A DNA stretch of 55,618 nt, from assembly GCA_002083595.1 (NCBI GenBank), contig MSXT01000041.1, positions 1-55,618 of the forward strand, in the 5' to 3' direction. The DNA is from Proteobacteria bacterium ST_bin16. GTDB taxonomy: Bacteria > Pseudomonadota > Gammaproteobacteria > Burkholderiales > Nitrosomonadaceae. The position numbers and the translations under genes are program-made. Positions 32,127-41,913 of the stretch are shown piece by piece. A model generated the notes under the pieces. The model was not told where the DNA came from and made no database searches. It saw only the letters and a list, made by a program, of their open reading frames with translations. The stretch's first letter is position 1. Each line of letters begins with the position of its first letter.

Positions 32127-33329
32127 TCAAGAAGGGAACTGATCCCGCACTTGCGGCTCGACCTTCTTGCCCGGCATCAGCTTGATGAGATTGTCAACCA
32201 CCACGCGATCACCGGTTTGCAATCCTTCCAGAATAATCCAGTCTTTCCCCATCCAGTTATCCACGATAACAGGACGTTGTGTGGCTTCATCGCTGTCGTT
32301 CAGCACATAGACAAAGCGCCCACTATCCGAAGTCAGCACAGCTACCTGCGGCACCGTGAAAACAGCCCTCGGTTCTCCGGCAGTGACCCGTATCCGGACA
32401 AATTGTCCGGGAAATATACGCTGATCCTCATTGGCGAAGGTTGCGCGCAATTGCTGTGTGCCGAGCTGCGGATCGATTTTACTCGCGGCAAAATTAATTT
32501 TCCCTTCCTGCTGATATTCCGATCCATCCGGCAGAATCATTGTCACTCGATGCACATTTTTTTCGCTTAAGTGACCGCCCAATCGAGCCATCTCATTATC
32601 CGCGAAACTGAATCTCACCCAGATCGGCGATAATTGCGTCAAGGTCGTCAACAAGCTGCTATTGGCTGATACCAGCGTGCCTTCGGACAATTGCGAGCGG
32701 CCTGTCACACCCTTTTCCGGTGCTCTGACGGTAGTATAGGAAAGATTGAGTTCCGCCTGCTGCACACGAACTTTGGCTGCCTGAAATGCAGCCGCGGCAA
32801 TCGCCAGATCAGCTGTAGCCAAGTCATAGGCGCGCTGGCTGACAAAATTTTCCGCTAACAACTGCCGTTGCCGGTCTTCATCGCTTTTCGCACGCAATAC
32901 CCGCACATTCTGTTCTTGCAACGCCGCCTTGGCTTCCGCCAAAGTGTTCTGAAATGGTTCCGGATCGATCAAAAATAACGGCTGACCGGCTTCCACAGCC
33001 ATTCCTTCGGTATACAAGCGCTTGAGCAAAATACCGCCTACACGCGGACGGATTTCAATTTCCTTAGCGCCTTCGGTTTGCGCGATCGTTTCCAGGCTGA
33101 CCGGCATTATCACCGGCTGCACAGCCACAATCGTGGCCGGTATGGCTTGATTTTTAACGGGCGCCGGTTGCACAGGTTTGTTACCGCTACATGCCATCAG
33201 CAACAAAGCCATTAAACCGTAACAGCAGAAATTGACGCAGCCCTGCTTACCGATTCCGGCGGTTCGCAGAAATTTTGGATAGCAGTGGCCGAAAAAAGCT
33301 AAAAAACCGGGGATTATCACTCGAGTCAT
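32127..33329 (-). CDS. RND efflux periplasmic adaptor (membrane fusion protein)
   Basis: The periplasmic adaptor of the pump, 400 residues. It has a lipoprotein-type signal (LLLMAC followed by SGNK), a barrel-sandwich half motif (EIRPRVGGILLKRLYTEGMAVEAGQPLFLIDP), the alpha-hairpin (about 110-175), the second lipoyl half (LNLSYTTVRAPEKGVTGRSQLSEGTLV) and the beta-barrel and membrane-proximal domains. The lipobox is at about residue 47, unusually far from ATG 33329, with no better start codon in between; the true start may be a non-standard codon or the leader may be extended. Confidence 0.9.
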   Translation of the reverse strand: MTRVIIPGFLAFFGHCYPKFLRTAGIGKQGCVNFCCYGLMALLLMACSGNKPVQPAPVKNQAIPATIVAVQPVIMPVSLETIAQTEGAKEIEIRPRVGGILLKRLYTEGMAVEAGQPLFLIDPEPFQNTLAEAKAALQEQNVRVLRAKSDEDRQRQLLAENFVSQRAYDLATADLAIAAAAFQAAKVRVQQAELNLSYTTVRAPEKGVTGRSQLSEGTLVSANSSLLTTLTQLSPIWVRFSFADNEMARLGGHLSEKNVHRVTMILPDGSEYQQEGKINFAASKIDPQLGTQQLRATFANEDQRIFPGQFVRIRVTAGEPRAVFTVPQVAVLTSDSGRFVYVLNDSDEATQRPVIVDNWMGKDWIILEGLQTGDRVVVDNLIKLMPGKKVEPQVRDQFPS

Positions 33330-33632
33330 TACTTCAAAAATTAAAAATTCAAAATGCTATTCGCTATGGAAAAACCACAAAAGCAGAAATGGGTTCTGTA
33401 TAATAGCCGCTCATGGTAGCTTGACGGATAATGTAGAAGTATTGCATATATGAAGATAAGATATTCCTCATAATTTTACCTGCCAGCAAATACACAGTTA
33501 AGTGTTTGTGCCTACAGTTCTGTCATAGCCGTTAGATCTGGCTATTGAACTGATACCGGTCGTATTAAAACTGCTTGATCTGATCAGCCATATTTATTTT
33601 TAATACTCGATAAATTTTAAAGGTGCGTTAAT
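33330..33632. other. Divergent intergenic region, efflux adaptor / multicopper oxidase
   Basis: 303 bases with no gene. It must contain both divergent promoters. A TATAAT lies at 33399-33404 on the plus strand, but without a good -35 and 230 bases from the oxidase ATG. No regulator-binding palindrome or copper box was recognised. Confidence 0.4.
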
Positions 33633-35342
33633 ATGCCTATTCGTATTGTTATTGCCCTATTGATTTTCTCCTTGCTGTCGTCAGCAGCGGTCCAGGCATC
33701 GCTGAAGCTGCCAGAAACAGTGAAAGTTGATCCGGCCGCGTTAACCGCTGAACCGATGTGCGATCCTAAGATTTCACCGGCATGGCGGGAAGCTCAGGAA
33801 ATTGATGGCGTAAAAATTGCAGCATCACCCGGCTGCAGTCCGGACAATCCCGCCTGGATCGCGGCGGCAGTCAAAGGAACCAATCACGTTTCCATGGATA
33901 CCTTGATGAAAACCGGCCTTTCGCCGGATGCCATCATCAAAACCGATGATCTGGACGGCGATGGTGATCCCGACCGGATTATCATCAAACTGGAAATCAT
34001 GGAGCTGAATGGTAAATCCCCGGATTTTCCCGGTCTGGTGCCAACATTCGACATTGCTCCGGGCGTACAACCGGGCGCTTGGGTATTTGCACCGAAAACC
34101 AGCGGTATGTCGACCGAGAATTTTGAAAGTGTCCGTGCTAATCCCCTACTACGCTTGCCATCACCCGTAATTCGGGTTGAAGTGGGCGATATCGTTCAAA
34201 TCATACTGGAAAACACGCACTACTTTCCCCATAGCATCCATTTACACGGTGTCGATCACCCCTTCTCGCATAAAGATCATGGCGGCAATGACGGCGTGCC
34301 GCAAACCAGCGAAAAAGAATTGATGCCGGGCGAACGGCGCATCTATGAATTTCAAGCGCGCCAGCCTGGCACCATGTTCTATCATTGCCACGTGCAAACG
34401 CATACCCACTTGGCAATGGGATTAGCCGGCATGATCGTCGTTGAAGAAAACAGACCGAATAACTGGTTGCAGACGTTGAATATCGGTGCAGGTCATGTCC
34501 GCCATTCTTCCGTTGCCGTGCGTGAAAATTTCGATCAGGAATACGATCTGCACTATCACGCGATGGATAAAGAACTCAGTGAAATCACACAGAAATACAA
34601 CGATCCGCGGCTCATCGCGCGCGACATGAATCAACGCTATGACATCACCGATTCGACCGAAGATTATTACACGCTGAATGGCCTGTCGTTTCCTTACACG
34701 TTAAGAGAATCGCTGATCATCGTTGAACCCGATCAGAAAATTAAATTGCGCCTGCTCAATAGTGGCGGCGAATCGATTGCGGTCCATACGCACGGCCATC
34801 ATGCCACGATCACACATTACGACGGCGTGGAACATAATCCGGTCGCCCAGATCATGCGCGACGTATTCGACATGGCGCCGGCGCAACGTCTCGACCTGAA
34901 ACTGGAAACCGTCAACGATGGGAAACACAGTTACGGCGAAGGCGATTGGTTGATTCATGATCACCGGGAAAAAGGGATCACCACCAACGGCATGGCCGAA
35001 GGCGGCAGTATGAGTTCAATTGTGTACAAATCCTACCTGAATGACAGCGGTTTGCCGCAAGTTAGTCACTTCGGCATTGATCTCAATAAATTCTTTACCA
35101 AGGAATATTACGAAAGAAGAATTCCAGTCTGGCAGGATCTGGATGAATGGTCCAGTCTAGGCTCACCCGGCGGGCAAACCAGTCTCAGCGCACAAACACA
35201 GACCTCATTATTGAATGGCGTGATCGGTCTATTGATAGGACTGGTAATTTATCTGATTTTCGCCAAACGGGAGCAAATCAAACAAAGCGCTATCGCGGCA
35301 GTTTCTCGCCTAAAAGGGGCCAAAGGGAGTAACCAAAAATGA
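33633..35342 (+). CDS. Multicopper oxidase with T1 site in the first cupredoxin domain, membrane-anchored
   Basis: A periplasmic copper oxidase of 569 residues with a signal peptide (to about residue 22, AAVQA). Copper motifs are HSIHLHG (H200, H203, H205), YHCHVQTHTHLAMG (H251, C252, H253, H257/259, M262), VHTHGHH (385-390) and IHDH (H442, H444). The type-1 cysteine occurs only in the first domain; the second has Asp where the HCH cysteine would be. This arrangement recalls type-C two-domain oxidases known from nitrifiers. DDLDGDGDPDR (105-115) resembles an EF-hand calcium loop. A C-terminal helix (about 527-545) anchors it. AAGGTG lies 8 bases before the ATG. The next gene overlaps by 4 bases. 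Substrate unknown. Confidence 0.85.
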   Translation: MPIRIVIALLIFSLLSSAAVQASLKLPETVKVDPAALTAEPMCDPKISPAWREAQEIDGVKIAASPGCSPDNPAWIAAAVKGTNHVSMDTLMKTGLSPDAIIKTDDLDGDGDPDRIIIKLEIMELNGKSPDFPGLVPTFDIAPGVQPGAWVFAPKTSGMSTENFESVRANPLLRLPSPVIRVEVGDIVQIILENTHYFPHSIHLHGVDHPFSHKDHGGNDGVPQTSEKELMPGERRIYEFQARQPGTMFYHCHVQTHTHLAMGLAGMIVVEENRPNNWLQTLNIGAGHVRHSSVAVRENFDQEYDLHYHAMDKELSEITQKYNDPRLIARDMNQRYDITDSTEDYYTLNGLSFPYTLRESLIIVEPDQKIKLRLLNSGGESIAVHTHGHHATITHYDGVEHNPVAQIMRDVFDMAPAQRLDLKLETVNDGKHSYGEGDWLIHDHREKGITTNGMAEGGSMSSIVYKSYLNDSGLPQVSHFGIDLNKFFTKEYYERRIPVWQDLDEWSSLGSPGGQTSLSAQTQTSLLNGVIGLLIGLVIYLIFAKREQIKQSAIAAVSRLKGAKGSNQK

Positions 35343-36337
35343 TAAAGACAACAACCATTACTTTCTTACTGACTGGAATTCTCGCGATCAGCTCGAATGC
35401 CATTGCTCAGCAAAAAACAAACGGTGCTGAACATGATCACTCCGGTCATAGCGGTCATGGCGTGAATCAAGCTCCGGCAGCGGCTGAGAAGCAGAAAACC
35501 GAGGATCATAGCGGCCATGATCACAGTTCACATGACCAAAGTGCACATGACCACAGCGCGCATGATCATAGTGATACGCATGACATTAGCGCAGAACAAC
35601 ATATTGATCACAGCGCGCATGACACCAGCGCGCAATCCGCGGAGCACGGCGATGGGCACCATCACCACCACATGGATCATGATCACATTATGGATCATGA
35701 AGGTACCATGATCATGGGGCAAAACCTCGACAAACTGCCCAGCAGCTGTAAAAGTATTTCCGAGGAAGTGGAAATTACCGTGCGCGCCGGCAGAAAATAT
35801 TCCGCTAAATTTCCCGGTACCGCTTTTGCATTCGATCAACAGCAATGGCATGTCAAACCTTGCTCCAAAGTCACTTGGCACTTTGTCAACGAAGATAATA
35901 TCCGGCATCAATTCATGATGCACGGATTGCCCAAGTATCTGTATAAATATGGCATGTTCCACCTGGAAGTAACCGGACCCAAAACGGTCACCGGCACCAT
36001 CATCGTACCGGGATCGGATGATACGTTTCTCGTCCATTGCGACATTTCCCATCACATGGAAAAAGGCATGAAAGCGCAATTAGTCGTTGGAAAAGGAGCC
36101 GAAAATATACCGAGTATTCCCGGTGTAACTCCCTATAACATCAATGATACTTACGAAGCGGAAAATCTACCCAAAGTCTCTGATAAAGCCGAACAAAGCG
36201 CAATGGTGCGGCAAATTACGTCGTTCACGAATAATAATTTTCAGAACTATGGCATGATGCTGATTGGCGCGCTGATCGGACTACTGTGCATCCCACTGTT
36301 TAAGAAAATCCCGTTTCGCACAAAGAAAACTGATTAA
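35339..36337 (+). CDS. His-rich cupredoxin-domain membrane protein
   Basis: A 332-residue copper protein. A signal peptide (to about residue 23) is followed by a metal-binding tract (31-118) of repeated HDHSxH units ending in HHHHHMDHDH, then a cupredoxin domain (about 125-252). Type-1 ligands are visible: H190 in IRHQFMMHG, C234 in FLVHCDISHHMEKGM, with His and Met following. A C-terminal transmembrane helix (about 302-322) and a basic tail anchor it facing the periplasm. GGGAG lies before the ATG, which overlaps the stop of the oxidase gene. It probably passes electrons or copper to the oxidase (inference from pairing). Confidence 0.85.
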   Translation: MIKTTTITFLLTGILAISSNAIAQQKTNGAEHDHSGHSGHGVNQAPAAAEKQKTEDHSGHDHSSHDQSAHDHSAHDHSDTHDISAEQHIDHSAHDTSAQSAEHGDGHHHHHMDHDHIMDHEGTMIMGQNLDKLPSSCKSISEEVEITVRAGRKYSAKFPGTAFAFDQQQWHVKPCSKVTWHFVNEDNIRHQFMMHGLPKYLYKYGMFHLEVTGPKTVTGTIIVPGSDDTFLVHCDISHHMEKGMKAQLVVGKGAENIPSIPGVTPYNINDTYEAENLPKVSDKAEQSAMVRQITSFTNNNFQNYGMMLIGALIGLLCIPLFKKIPFRTKKTD

Positions 36338-36369
36338 GTTCAGCAACAATCGATCAGTTCATCAATAAA

Positions 36370-36413
36370 AAACCGGCCGGATACATCCATTTGTGGATGT
36401 ATCCGGCCGGTTT
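36370..36413 (+). terminator. Strong intrinsic terminator after the copper operon
   Basis: A perfect 20-bp stem (36370-36389 with 36394-36413) with a 4-base loop. The 3' side ends in TTTCTTT on the plus strand. The minus strand also has an A-to-T symmetric flank, so it may stop galU transcription too. Confidence 0.85.
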
Positions 36414-36487
36414 CTTTGTGATTACCGCTACTGAGTTTCGCAGCCCGCAGCAACCTGAATTTAACGCGCGGCGATGCGATCAGCGCA

Positions 36488-37378
36488 TTAATTCGTTTGG
36501 GGAAATTTTCTAACCAGATCGCTCAAATAGGCTTCGAATTCTTGTTTAAGCTCGGGATGCTGTAAAGCAAACTCCACAGTTGCCTGTAAATACCCGGATT
36601 TGCTGCCGCAATCAAAACGCTTGCCGTCAAATTCATAACCCAGCACCGTTTCGTCTTGCAACAGTTTCGCGATGGCATCCGTCAGCTGAATCTCGTTACC
36701 GGCTCCCCGCTCTGTTTTTTCCAGCAACTTGAAAATACGTGGCGTCAAAATATAGCGGCCAACCACCGCGAGATTGGATGGCGCCTTGTCAATCGGCGGT
36801 TTCTCAACAATGGCGTTGACCTTGGACAAGTTATTGGCAATCGGCGCACTGCTGATGATGCCGTAACGATTAACCGTATTCGGTGGAACTTGTTCGATTC
36901 CCAGAACCGAGCAATGATGCTGGGCGTAAATATCCACCATTTGACTGAGGCAGCTCCGGTCACCGCCGTCGATTAAATCATCAGCCAGTAATACCGCAAA
37001 AGGTTCATCGCCGACAACCGATTGCGCGCACAAAACAGCGTGTCCGAGCCCGAGCGCTTCGGCTTGACGGATATAAACGCAATCCACATGCGGCGGCAAA
37101 ATATTGCGGACAATGTTCAGCATCTCTTGCTTTCTGCCCGCTTCCAGCTTCGCTTCCAATTCAAATGCTTTATCAAAGTGATCGGGTATTGAGCTTTTAT
37201 TACGCCCGATGATAAAAATCAGCACATCAATACCCGCGGCGACTGCTTCTTCAGCAGCAAATTGGATCAATGGCTTATCAACGATGGGCAGCATTTCTTT
37301 GGGATTCGCCTTGGTTGCCGGCAAAAAACGCGTGCCTAATCCAGCCACAGGAAAGACCGCTTTTCTGATCGCTTTCAT
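36488..37378 (-). CDS. galU: UTP-glucose-1-phosphate uridylyltransferase GalU
   Basis: Makes UDP-glucose from UTP and glucose-1-phosphate for polysaccharide and LPS synthesis. The nucleotidyltransferase signature is VFPVAGLGTRFLPATKANPKEMLPI, then KPLIQFAAEEAVAAGI, ALGLGHAVLCA, VLLADDLID and the C-terminal RFDCGSKSGYLQA. Length 296 is typical. It lies just downstream of galE, the next enzyme for UDP-galactose, on the same strand. Confidence 0.96.
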   Translation of the reverse strand: MKAIRKAVFPVAGLGTRFLPATKANPKEMLPIVDKPLIQFAAEEAVAAGIDVLIFIIGRNKSSIPDHFDKAFELEAKLEAGRKQEMLNIVRNILPPHVDCVYIRQAEALGLGHAVLCAQSVVGDEPFAVLLADDLIDGGDRSCLSQMVDIYAQHHCSVLGIEQVPPNTVNRYGIISSAPIANNLSKVNAIVEKPPIDKAPSNLAVVGRYILTPRIFKLLEKTERGAGNEIQLTDAIAKLLQDETVLGYEFDGKRFDCGSKSGYLQATVEFALQHPELKQEFEAYLSDLVRKFPQTN

Positions 37379-37451
37379 TTATAGTTCTCCTTAATATTAA
37401 GTCGCCACTATCGCATTAATGCGATTCCGGTAAACCGGAACAAAATTTCAT

Positions 37452-38486
37452 TTAGCTTTGATAACCCTTGGGATTGATACTCTGCCAGTGCCAGCTGCTC
37501 ACGCACATATCGTCCAATCCAAGTTTTGCTTGCCAGCCCAATAACTCGAGCGCACGTTTTGGATCCGCATAACAAGAAGCAATGTCACCAGAGCGCCGGG
37601 GAGCGATCTTGTAGGGAATAGGCCGCCCGCTCGCCCGCTCGTAGGCGCGTACTACATCCAGCACGCTATAACCTCGCCCAGTGCCTAGATTTACGGTCAA
37701 ACAACCGGAATATTGATCACTTTGTCCGGAGCGCGCAGCTTCGAGCGCTTCCAGCGCCTTCAGATGCCCCAGTGCCAGGTCCACTACATGAATATAATCG
37801 CGCACACCGGTGCCATCCGGTGTGGGGTAGTCGTCTCCCCACACGCTCAGAGCTTCCCTTCGCCCTATCGCGACCTGTGCCACGAAAGGCATCAAATTAT
37901 TGGGAATTCCCTGCGGATCTTCGCCGATTAACCCGCTCGCATGCGCACCGACCGGATTAAAATACCGCAAGATGGCAATGCGGAATGAAGCGTCGCTATG
38001 CTGTAAATCGCGCAGAATCTCTTCGATCATCAGTTTGCTGCGTCCGTAGGGATTCGTTGCAGACAATGGATGATCCTCGGTTAGCGGTAACCGCACCGGG
38101 TCACCATAAACTGTAGCGGAGGAACTGAATACTAGGGTTTTGACAGCGCACTCCTGCATCGCTTCTAATAACCGTAATGTTCCGCTTACGTTATTATCGT
38201 AATAGGAAAGCGGCTGCTCTACCGATTCCCCAACGGCTTTAAGTCCGGCAAAGTGGATCACTGCTTTGGCTTTACTTTTCTGCAAGGCGGCCACCATGAC
38301 GGCACGGTCACGGCAATCACCGGTTATTAATGCGGGTTTCCTGCCGGTAATTTTCTGCACCCGGGCCAATGCTTCGGGATTGCTATTACAAAAATTATCG
38401 AAAACAGTAATATCAAACCCTGCATTCAACAATTCCACGCAAGTATGCGAACCAATATATCCGGCACCGCCCGTAACAAGAATCAT
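37452..38486 (-). CDS. galE: UDP-glucose 4-epimerase GalE
   Basis: Interconverts UDP-glucose and UDP-galactose. An extended SDR enzyme of 344 residues with NAD motif VTGGAGYIGSH at the N-terminus, SSSATVYGDP (catalytic Ser), YGRSKLMIEE (YxxxK), RYFNPVGAH, and the C-terminal RRSGDIASCYADP. Forms an operon with galU (73-base gap). Confidence 0.96.
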   Translation of the reverse strand: MILVTGGAGYIGSHTCVELLNAGFDITVFDNFCNSNPEALARVQKITGRKPALITGDCRDRAVMVAALQKSKAKAVIHFAGLKAVGESVEQPLSYYDNNVSGTLRLLEAMQECAVKTLVFSSSATVYGDPVRLPLTEDHPLSATNPYGRSKLMIEEILRDLQHSDASFRIAILRYFNPVGAHASGLIGEDPQGIPNNLMPFVAQVAIGRREALSVWGDDYPTPDGTGVRDYIHVVDLALGHLKALEALEAARSGQSDQYSGCLTVNLGTGRGYSVLDVVRAYERASGRPIPYKIAPRRSGDIASCYADPKRALELLGWQAKLGLDDMCVSSWHWQSINPKGYQS

Positions 38487-38700
38487 GATTGTGACCTCGA
38501 CTATAAATGACCGGTATGCAGCGCCAAAAAATGCGCCAGGAATCGTAAGCGTTGATACAGGGAGTTATTTTCCGGCTCTCATGTAACGCACAGCATTCAA
38601 GCTCGCTGAGCTTTGATTTGCCGGTTTATTGACCAGAATCTCACCGATCCGGCTTATCCCGATGCGCGCACTGTTCGCCAATACGGTTGACTACATTCAA

Positions 38701-40608
38701 TCAACCGAGAACACCAACGTCCAGCAAATAATTGATGATATGCTCGACCGCCTGCTCGGGTGTTTGAGTCGTCGTATCAATACGGACTTCGGGGTTTTCC
38801 GGCACTTCGTAGGGTGAATCCAATCCAGTAAAATCTTTCAGTTCGCCGCTGCGCGCCTTTTTATACAACCCTTTGGGATCTCGCTCTTCCGCCGCCTGAA
38901 TCGGTACATCGACAAATACTTCAAAGAATTCACCCTGCGCTACCAATTCACGCGCCATCTCTCGCTCGGCCGAGAACGGTGAAATCATTGAAACCAGCAC
39001 GATTTGCCCGGCATCAACCATCAACTTAGCGACTTCCGCAGTACGCCGGACATTTTCAATCCGGTCGGCATCGGTAAAACCGAGATCTTTATTCAAGCCA
39101 TGACGAATCGTGTCTCCGTCCAGCAAATAAGTATGTTTACCCAACGAATAAAGCTTTCTCTCGAGCAAAATAGCGATGGTCGATTTGCCGCTACCGGACA
39201 GTCCGGTAAACCAGATGATAAACGGCTTTTGTCCTTTGAGCGCAGCATGTGCTTGCTTATTAACAGAGATATCTTGCCACTGGCTATTATCGTGCGACTG
39301 ACGCAGGGCTGAATGCAACATACCGGCACCGACGGTATTATTAGTTAACCGGTCAATCATGATGAAACCACCGGTATCGCGATCTTCATTATAAGGATCG
39401 AATGCGATCAATTGGTCCGTACTCAGATTGCAAACGCCGATTTCATTGAGCTCTAATTTCGTAGCGGTAACTTGCTCGAGTGTATTGACATTGACCTTGT
39501 GTTTCAGCGTCGAGACATTGGCCGTTACTGTTTTTGTGCCAATTTTCATCAAATAGGGCCTGCCGGGCAACATCGCCTCATCGGTCATCCAAACCACCGT
39601 GGCTTCAAATTGATTGGCTACTCCGGGCGGTGAATCGGTAGTCGCCAGAACATCACCCCGGCTGATATCGATCTCATCCGTCAGTGTCAGCGTAATTGAC
39701 TGACCGGAAATAGCTTTTTCCAGATCGCCGTCTTGCGTGACGATACGTGCGACGCGGCTTTCTCGTCCGGATGGCAGAACGCGAATGGCGTCGCCGGGTT
39801 TGACACTACCGCGCACCACCATGCCGGAGTAACCGCGAAAATCCAGATTGGGGCGATTCACCCATTGCACCGGCATACGAAAAACACCGGATTGTTCAAC
39901 GGCATCTTCTACCTGCACATTCTCCAGATAGCTCATCAAGGTGTCGCTGCTATACCACGGTGTATTCCTGCTCAACTCGGTAATATTATCGCCTTTCAAA
40001 GCCGACATTGGGATGGCGACAATGTTTTGTAATCCGATCTTTTTGGCGAATACACGATAGTCGTGATCGATCTGGTTAAAAACCTCTTCGGAATATCCCA
40101 CCATATCAAGCTTATTGATCGCCAGCACCACATGCCTGATACCGATTAATGACACCAAATAGCTATGCCGCCGCGTTTGCGTCAATACGCCCTTGCGCGC
40201 GTCTATCAGAATAATGGCCACATCCGCAGTCGATGCGCCGGTGATCATGTTACGGGTATATTGTTCATGCCCCGGCGTATCCGCCACGATAAACTTGCGC
40301 TTATCCGTGGAGAAAAAACGATACGCGACATCGATGGTAATACCTTGTTCGCGCTCCGCCGTCAGTCCATCCACCAGAAGCGCGAAATCCAAATCTCCGG
40401 CTTGCGTACCTACTTTCTTGGAGTCGGCTTCCAACTGAGTCAGTTGATCTTCAAACAACATCTTGGATTCATACAACAGACGCCCGATCAAAGTACTTTT
40501 TCCGTCATCCACGCTGCCGCAAGTAATAAAACGAAGCAGGCTTTTGTTCTCGTGTGTTTTCAAATATAGCTCGATGTCCTCGGCTATCAAATCAGATACG
40601 TGCGCCAT
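38701..40608 (-). CDS. cysNC: Bifunctional sulfate adenylyltransferase subunit 1 / APS kinase CysNC
   Basis: A 635-residue fusion. Residues about 20-440 are the GTPase subunit CysN: G1 GSVDDGKSTLIG, the switch motif DTPGHEQYTRNM and NKLDM. Residues about 455-635 are APS kinase CysC: P-loop GLSGSGKST, LDGDTIRHGLNKDLGF and DVPIQAAEERDPKGLYKKAR. Together with CysD it activates sulfate to APS and PAPS. The ATG shares one base with the cysD stop (TAATG), so the two are translationally coupled. Confidence 0.96.
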   Translation of the reverse strand: MAHVSDLIAEDIELYLKTHENKSLLRFITCGSVDDGKSTLIGRLLYESKMLFEDQLTQLEADSKKVGTQAGDLDFALLVDGLTAEREQGITIDVAYRFFSTDKRKFIVADTPGHEQYTRNMITGASTADVAIILIDARKGVLTQTRRHSYLVSLIGIRHVVLAINKLDMVGYSEEVFNQIDHDYRVFAKKIGLQNIVAIPMSALKGDNITELSRNTPWYSSDTLMSYLENVQVEDAVEQSGVFRMPVQWVNRPNLDFRGYSGMVVRGSVKPGDAIRVLPSGRESRVARIVTQDGDLEKAISGQSITLTLTDEIDISRGDVLATTDSPPGVANQFEATVVWMTDEAMLPGRPYLMKIGTKTVTANVSTLKHKVNVNTLEQVTATKLELNEIGVCNLSTDQLIAFDPYNEDRDTGGFIMIDRLTNNTVGAGMLHSALRQSHDNSQWQDISVNKQAHAALKGQKPFIIWFTGLSGSGKSTIAILLERKLYSLGKHTYLLDGDTIRHGLNKDLGFTDADRIENVRRTAEVAKLMVDAGQIVLVSMISPFSAEREMARELVAQGEFFEVFVDVPIQAAEERDPKGLYKKARSGELKDFTGLDSPYEVPENPEVRIDTTTQTPEQAVEHIINYLLDVGVLG

Positions 40609-41504
40609 TAGAAATAACCCTCCTGCTTCTTTTTCTCCATGGAACCGGTAGAATCGTGATCAATCAACCGCCCCTGCCGTTCCGATGTTCTGGTAAGCAG
40701 CATTTCCTGAATAATGGCCGTCAGCGTATTGGCTTCACTTTCAATCGCACCAGTTAGCGGATAACAACCCAATGTACGGAATCGCACGCTTTTCATCATC
40801 GGCTGCTCGCCTTCCCGCATCGGTAAACGTTCGTCATCCACCATGATCAAGGTGCCATCGCGTTCGACGACAGGCCGTTCCTTGGCAAAATACAATGGCA
40901 CAATGGGGATATTATTCAGATAGATATACTGCCAGATATCGAGTTCTGTCCAGTTAGAAAGCGGAAACACCCGGATACTTTCGCCTTTATGCTTACGCGC
41001 ATTGTATAAACGCCAGAGTTCGGGGCGTTGCAGTTTGGGATCCCAGCGGTGTTGCGCGGAGCGGATCGAGAAAATGCGCTCCTTGGCGCGGGATTTTTCT
41101 TCATCCCGGCGCGCGCCGCCAAATGCCACATCGAAGCCATATTTATCCAACGCCTGCTTCAGCCCTTCGGTCTTCCAGATATCTGTATGAACCGCCGAGC
41201 CGTGCGTGAATGGATTGATATTCTTTTCCACGCCCTGCGGATTGATGTGAACAATCAACTCAAGCCCAAGCTTTTTCGCCATAACATCACGAAATTCAAT
41301 CATTTCCCTGAATTTCCACGTAGTATCGACATGCAGCAACGGAAACGGCGGTTTTGAAGGATAAAACGCTTTCATCGCAAGATGCAGCATCACTGCACTA
41401 TCTTTTCCAATGGAATAGAGCATCACCGGGTGTTCGCATTCCGCAACCACCTCCCGCATGATCTGGATGCTCTCAGCTTCAAGGCGCTGTAAATGTGTCA
41501 GCAT
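40608..41504 (-). CDS. cysD: Sulfate adenylyltransferase subunit 2 CysD
   Basis: The catalytic subunit of ATP sulfurylase, 298 residues, of the PP-loop superfamily (YSIGKDSAVMLHLAMKAFYP). Other conserved pieces are HVDTTWKFREMIEFRD, FGGARRDEEKSRAKER, and the C-terminal RTSERQGRLIDHDSTGSMEKKKQEGYF tail. First gene of cysD-cysNC. A perfect 10-bp hairpin lies about 75 bases upstream of its start. Confidence 0.96.
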   Translation of the reverse strand: MLTHLQRLEAESIQIMREVVAECEHPVMLYSIGKDSAVMLHLAMKAFYPSKPPFPLLHVDTTWKFREMIEFRDVMAKKLGLELIVHINPQGVEKNINPFTHGSAVHTDIWKTEGLKQALDKYGFDVAFGGARRDEEKSRAKERIFSIRSAQHRWDPKLQRPELWRLYNARKHKGESIRVFPLSNWTELDIWQYIYLNNIPIVPLYFAKERPVVERDGTLIMVDDERLPMREGEQPMMKSVRFRTLGCYPLTGAIESEANTLTAIIQEMLLTRTSERQGRLIDHDSTGSMEKKKQEGYF

Positions 41505-41913
41505 TATTAATTGTTTCCTTTATTGGTAAACACAGCCGGTATAGCGTTATATTAAATTGCCTTGAATGCATTTAATACGAAATGACTACTTTTCCCGTAG
41601 TCATTTACTGCCGCAGAATGGTGATTAGCACGCCAAAAACGTCCATTAATCCTAGACAGAATAAATCCCAAACGGGATGTGGATTTTGATTTATAGCTCA
41701 GGGAATATTATTTACAACGTCGAGTTTTTAGTGCGATTTACTGTAAATTTTTTACCTATCTTTGGCAACCTCAACCGATAAGAATATTTTATCCGATACT
41801 CGCAATATTGTCAGTCAACAAAACATTATATTCACTTCTTATTACAAAAATGAGCGTTCAATCTAAGAAAGCCATTTATATTGGCAATTGATTCAGGTAT
41901 AATGCCGCGCTTT
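41505..41913. other. Intergenic region between cysD and tRNA-Lys, with a hairpin
   Basis: About 409 bases with no gene. It contains a perfect 10-bp inverted repeat AAATGACTAC/GTAGTCATTT (41580-41589 with 41597-41606), in the likely leader or promoter of the cysD operon. The rest is AT-rich. The tRNA promoter lies at its right end. Confidence 0.5.
41898..41903 (+). promoter_or_regulatory. -10 box of the tRNA-Lys gene
   Basis: TATAAT, 10 bases before the mature tRNA 5' end, followed by the GC-rich GCCGCGC discriminator typical of stringently controlled stable-RNA promoters. The -35 is weak. Confidence 0.6.
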
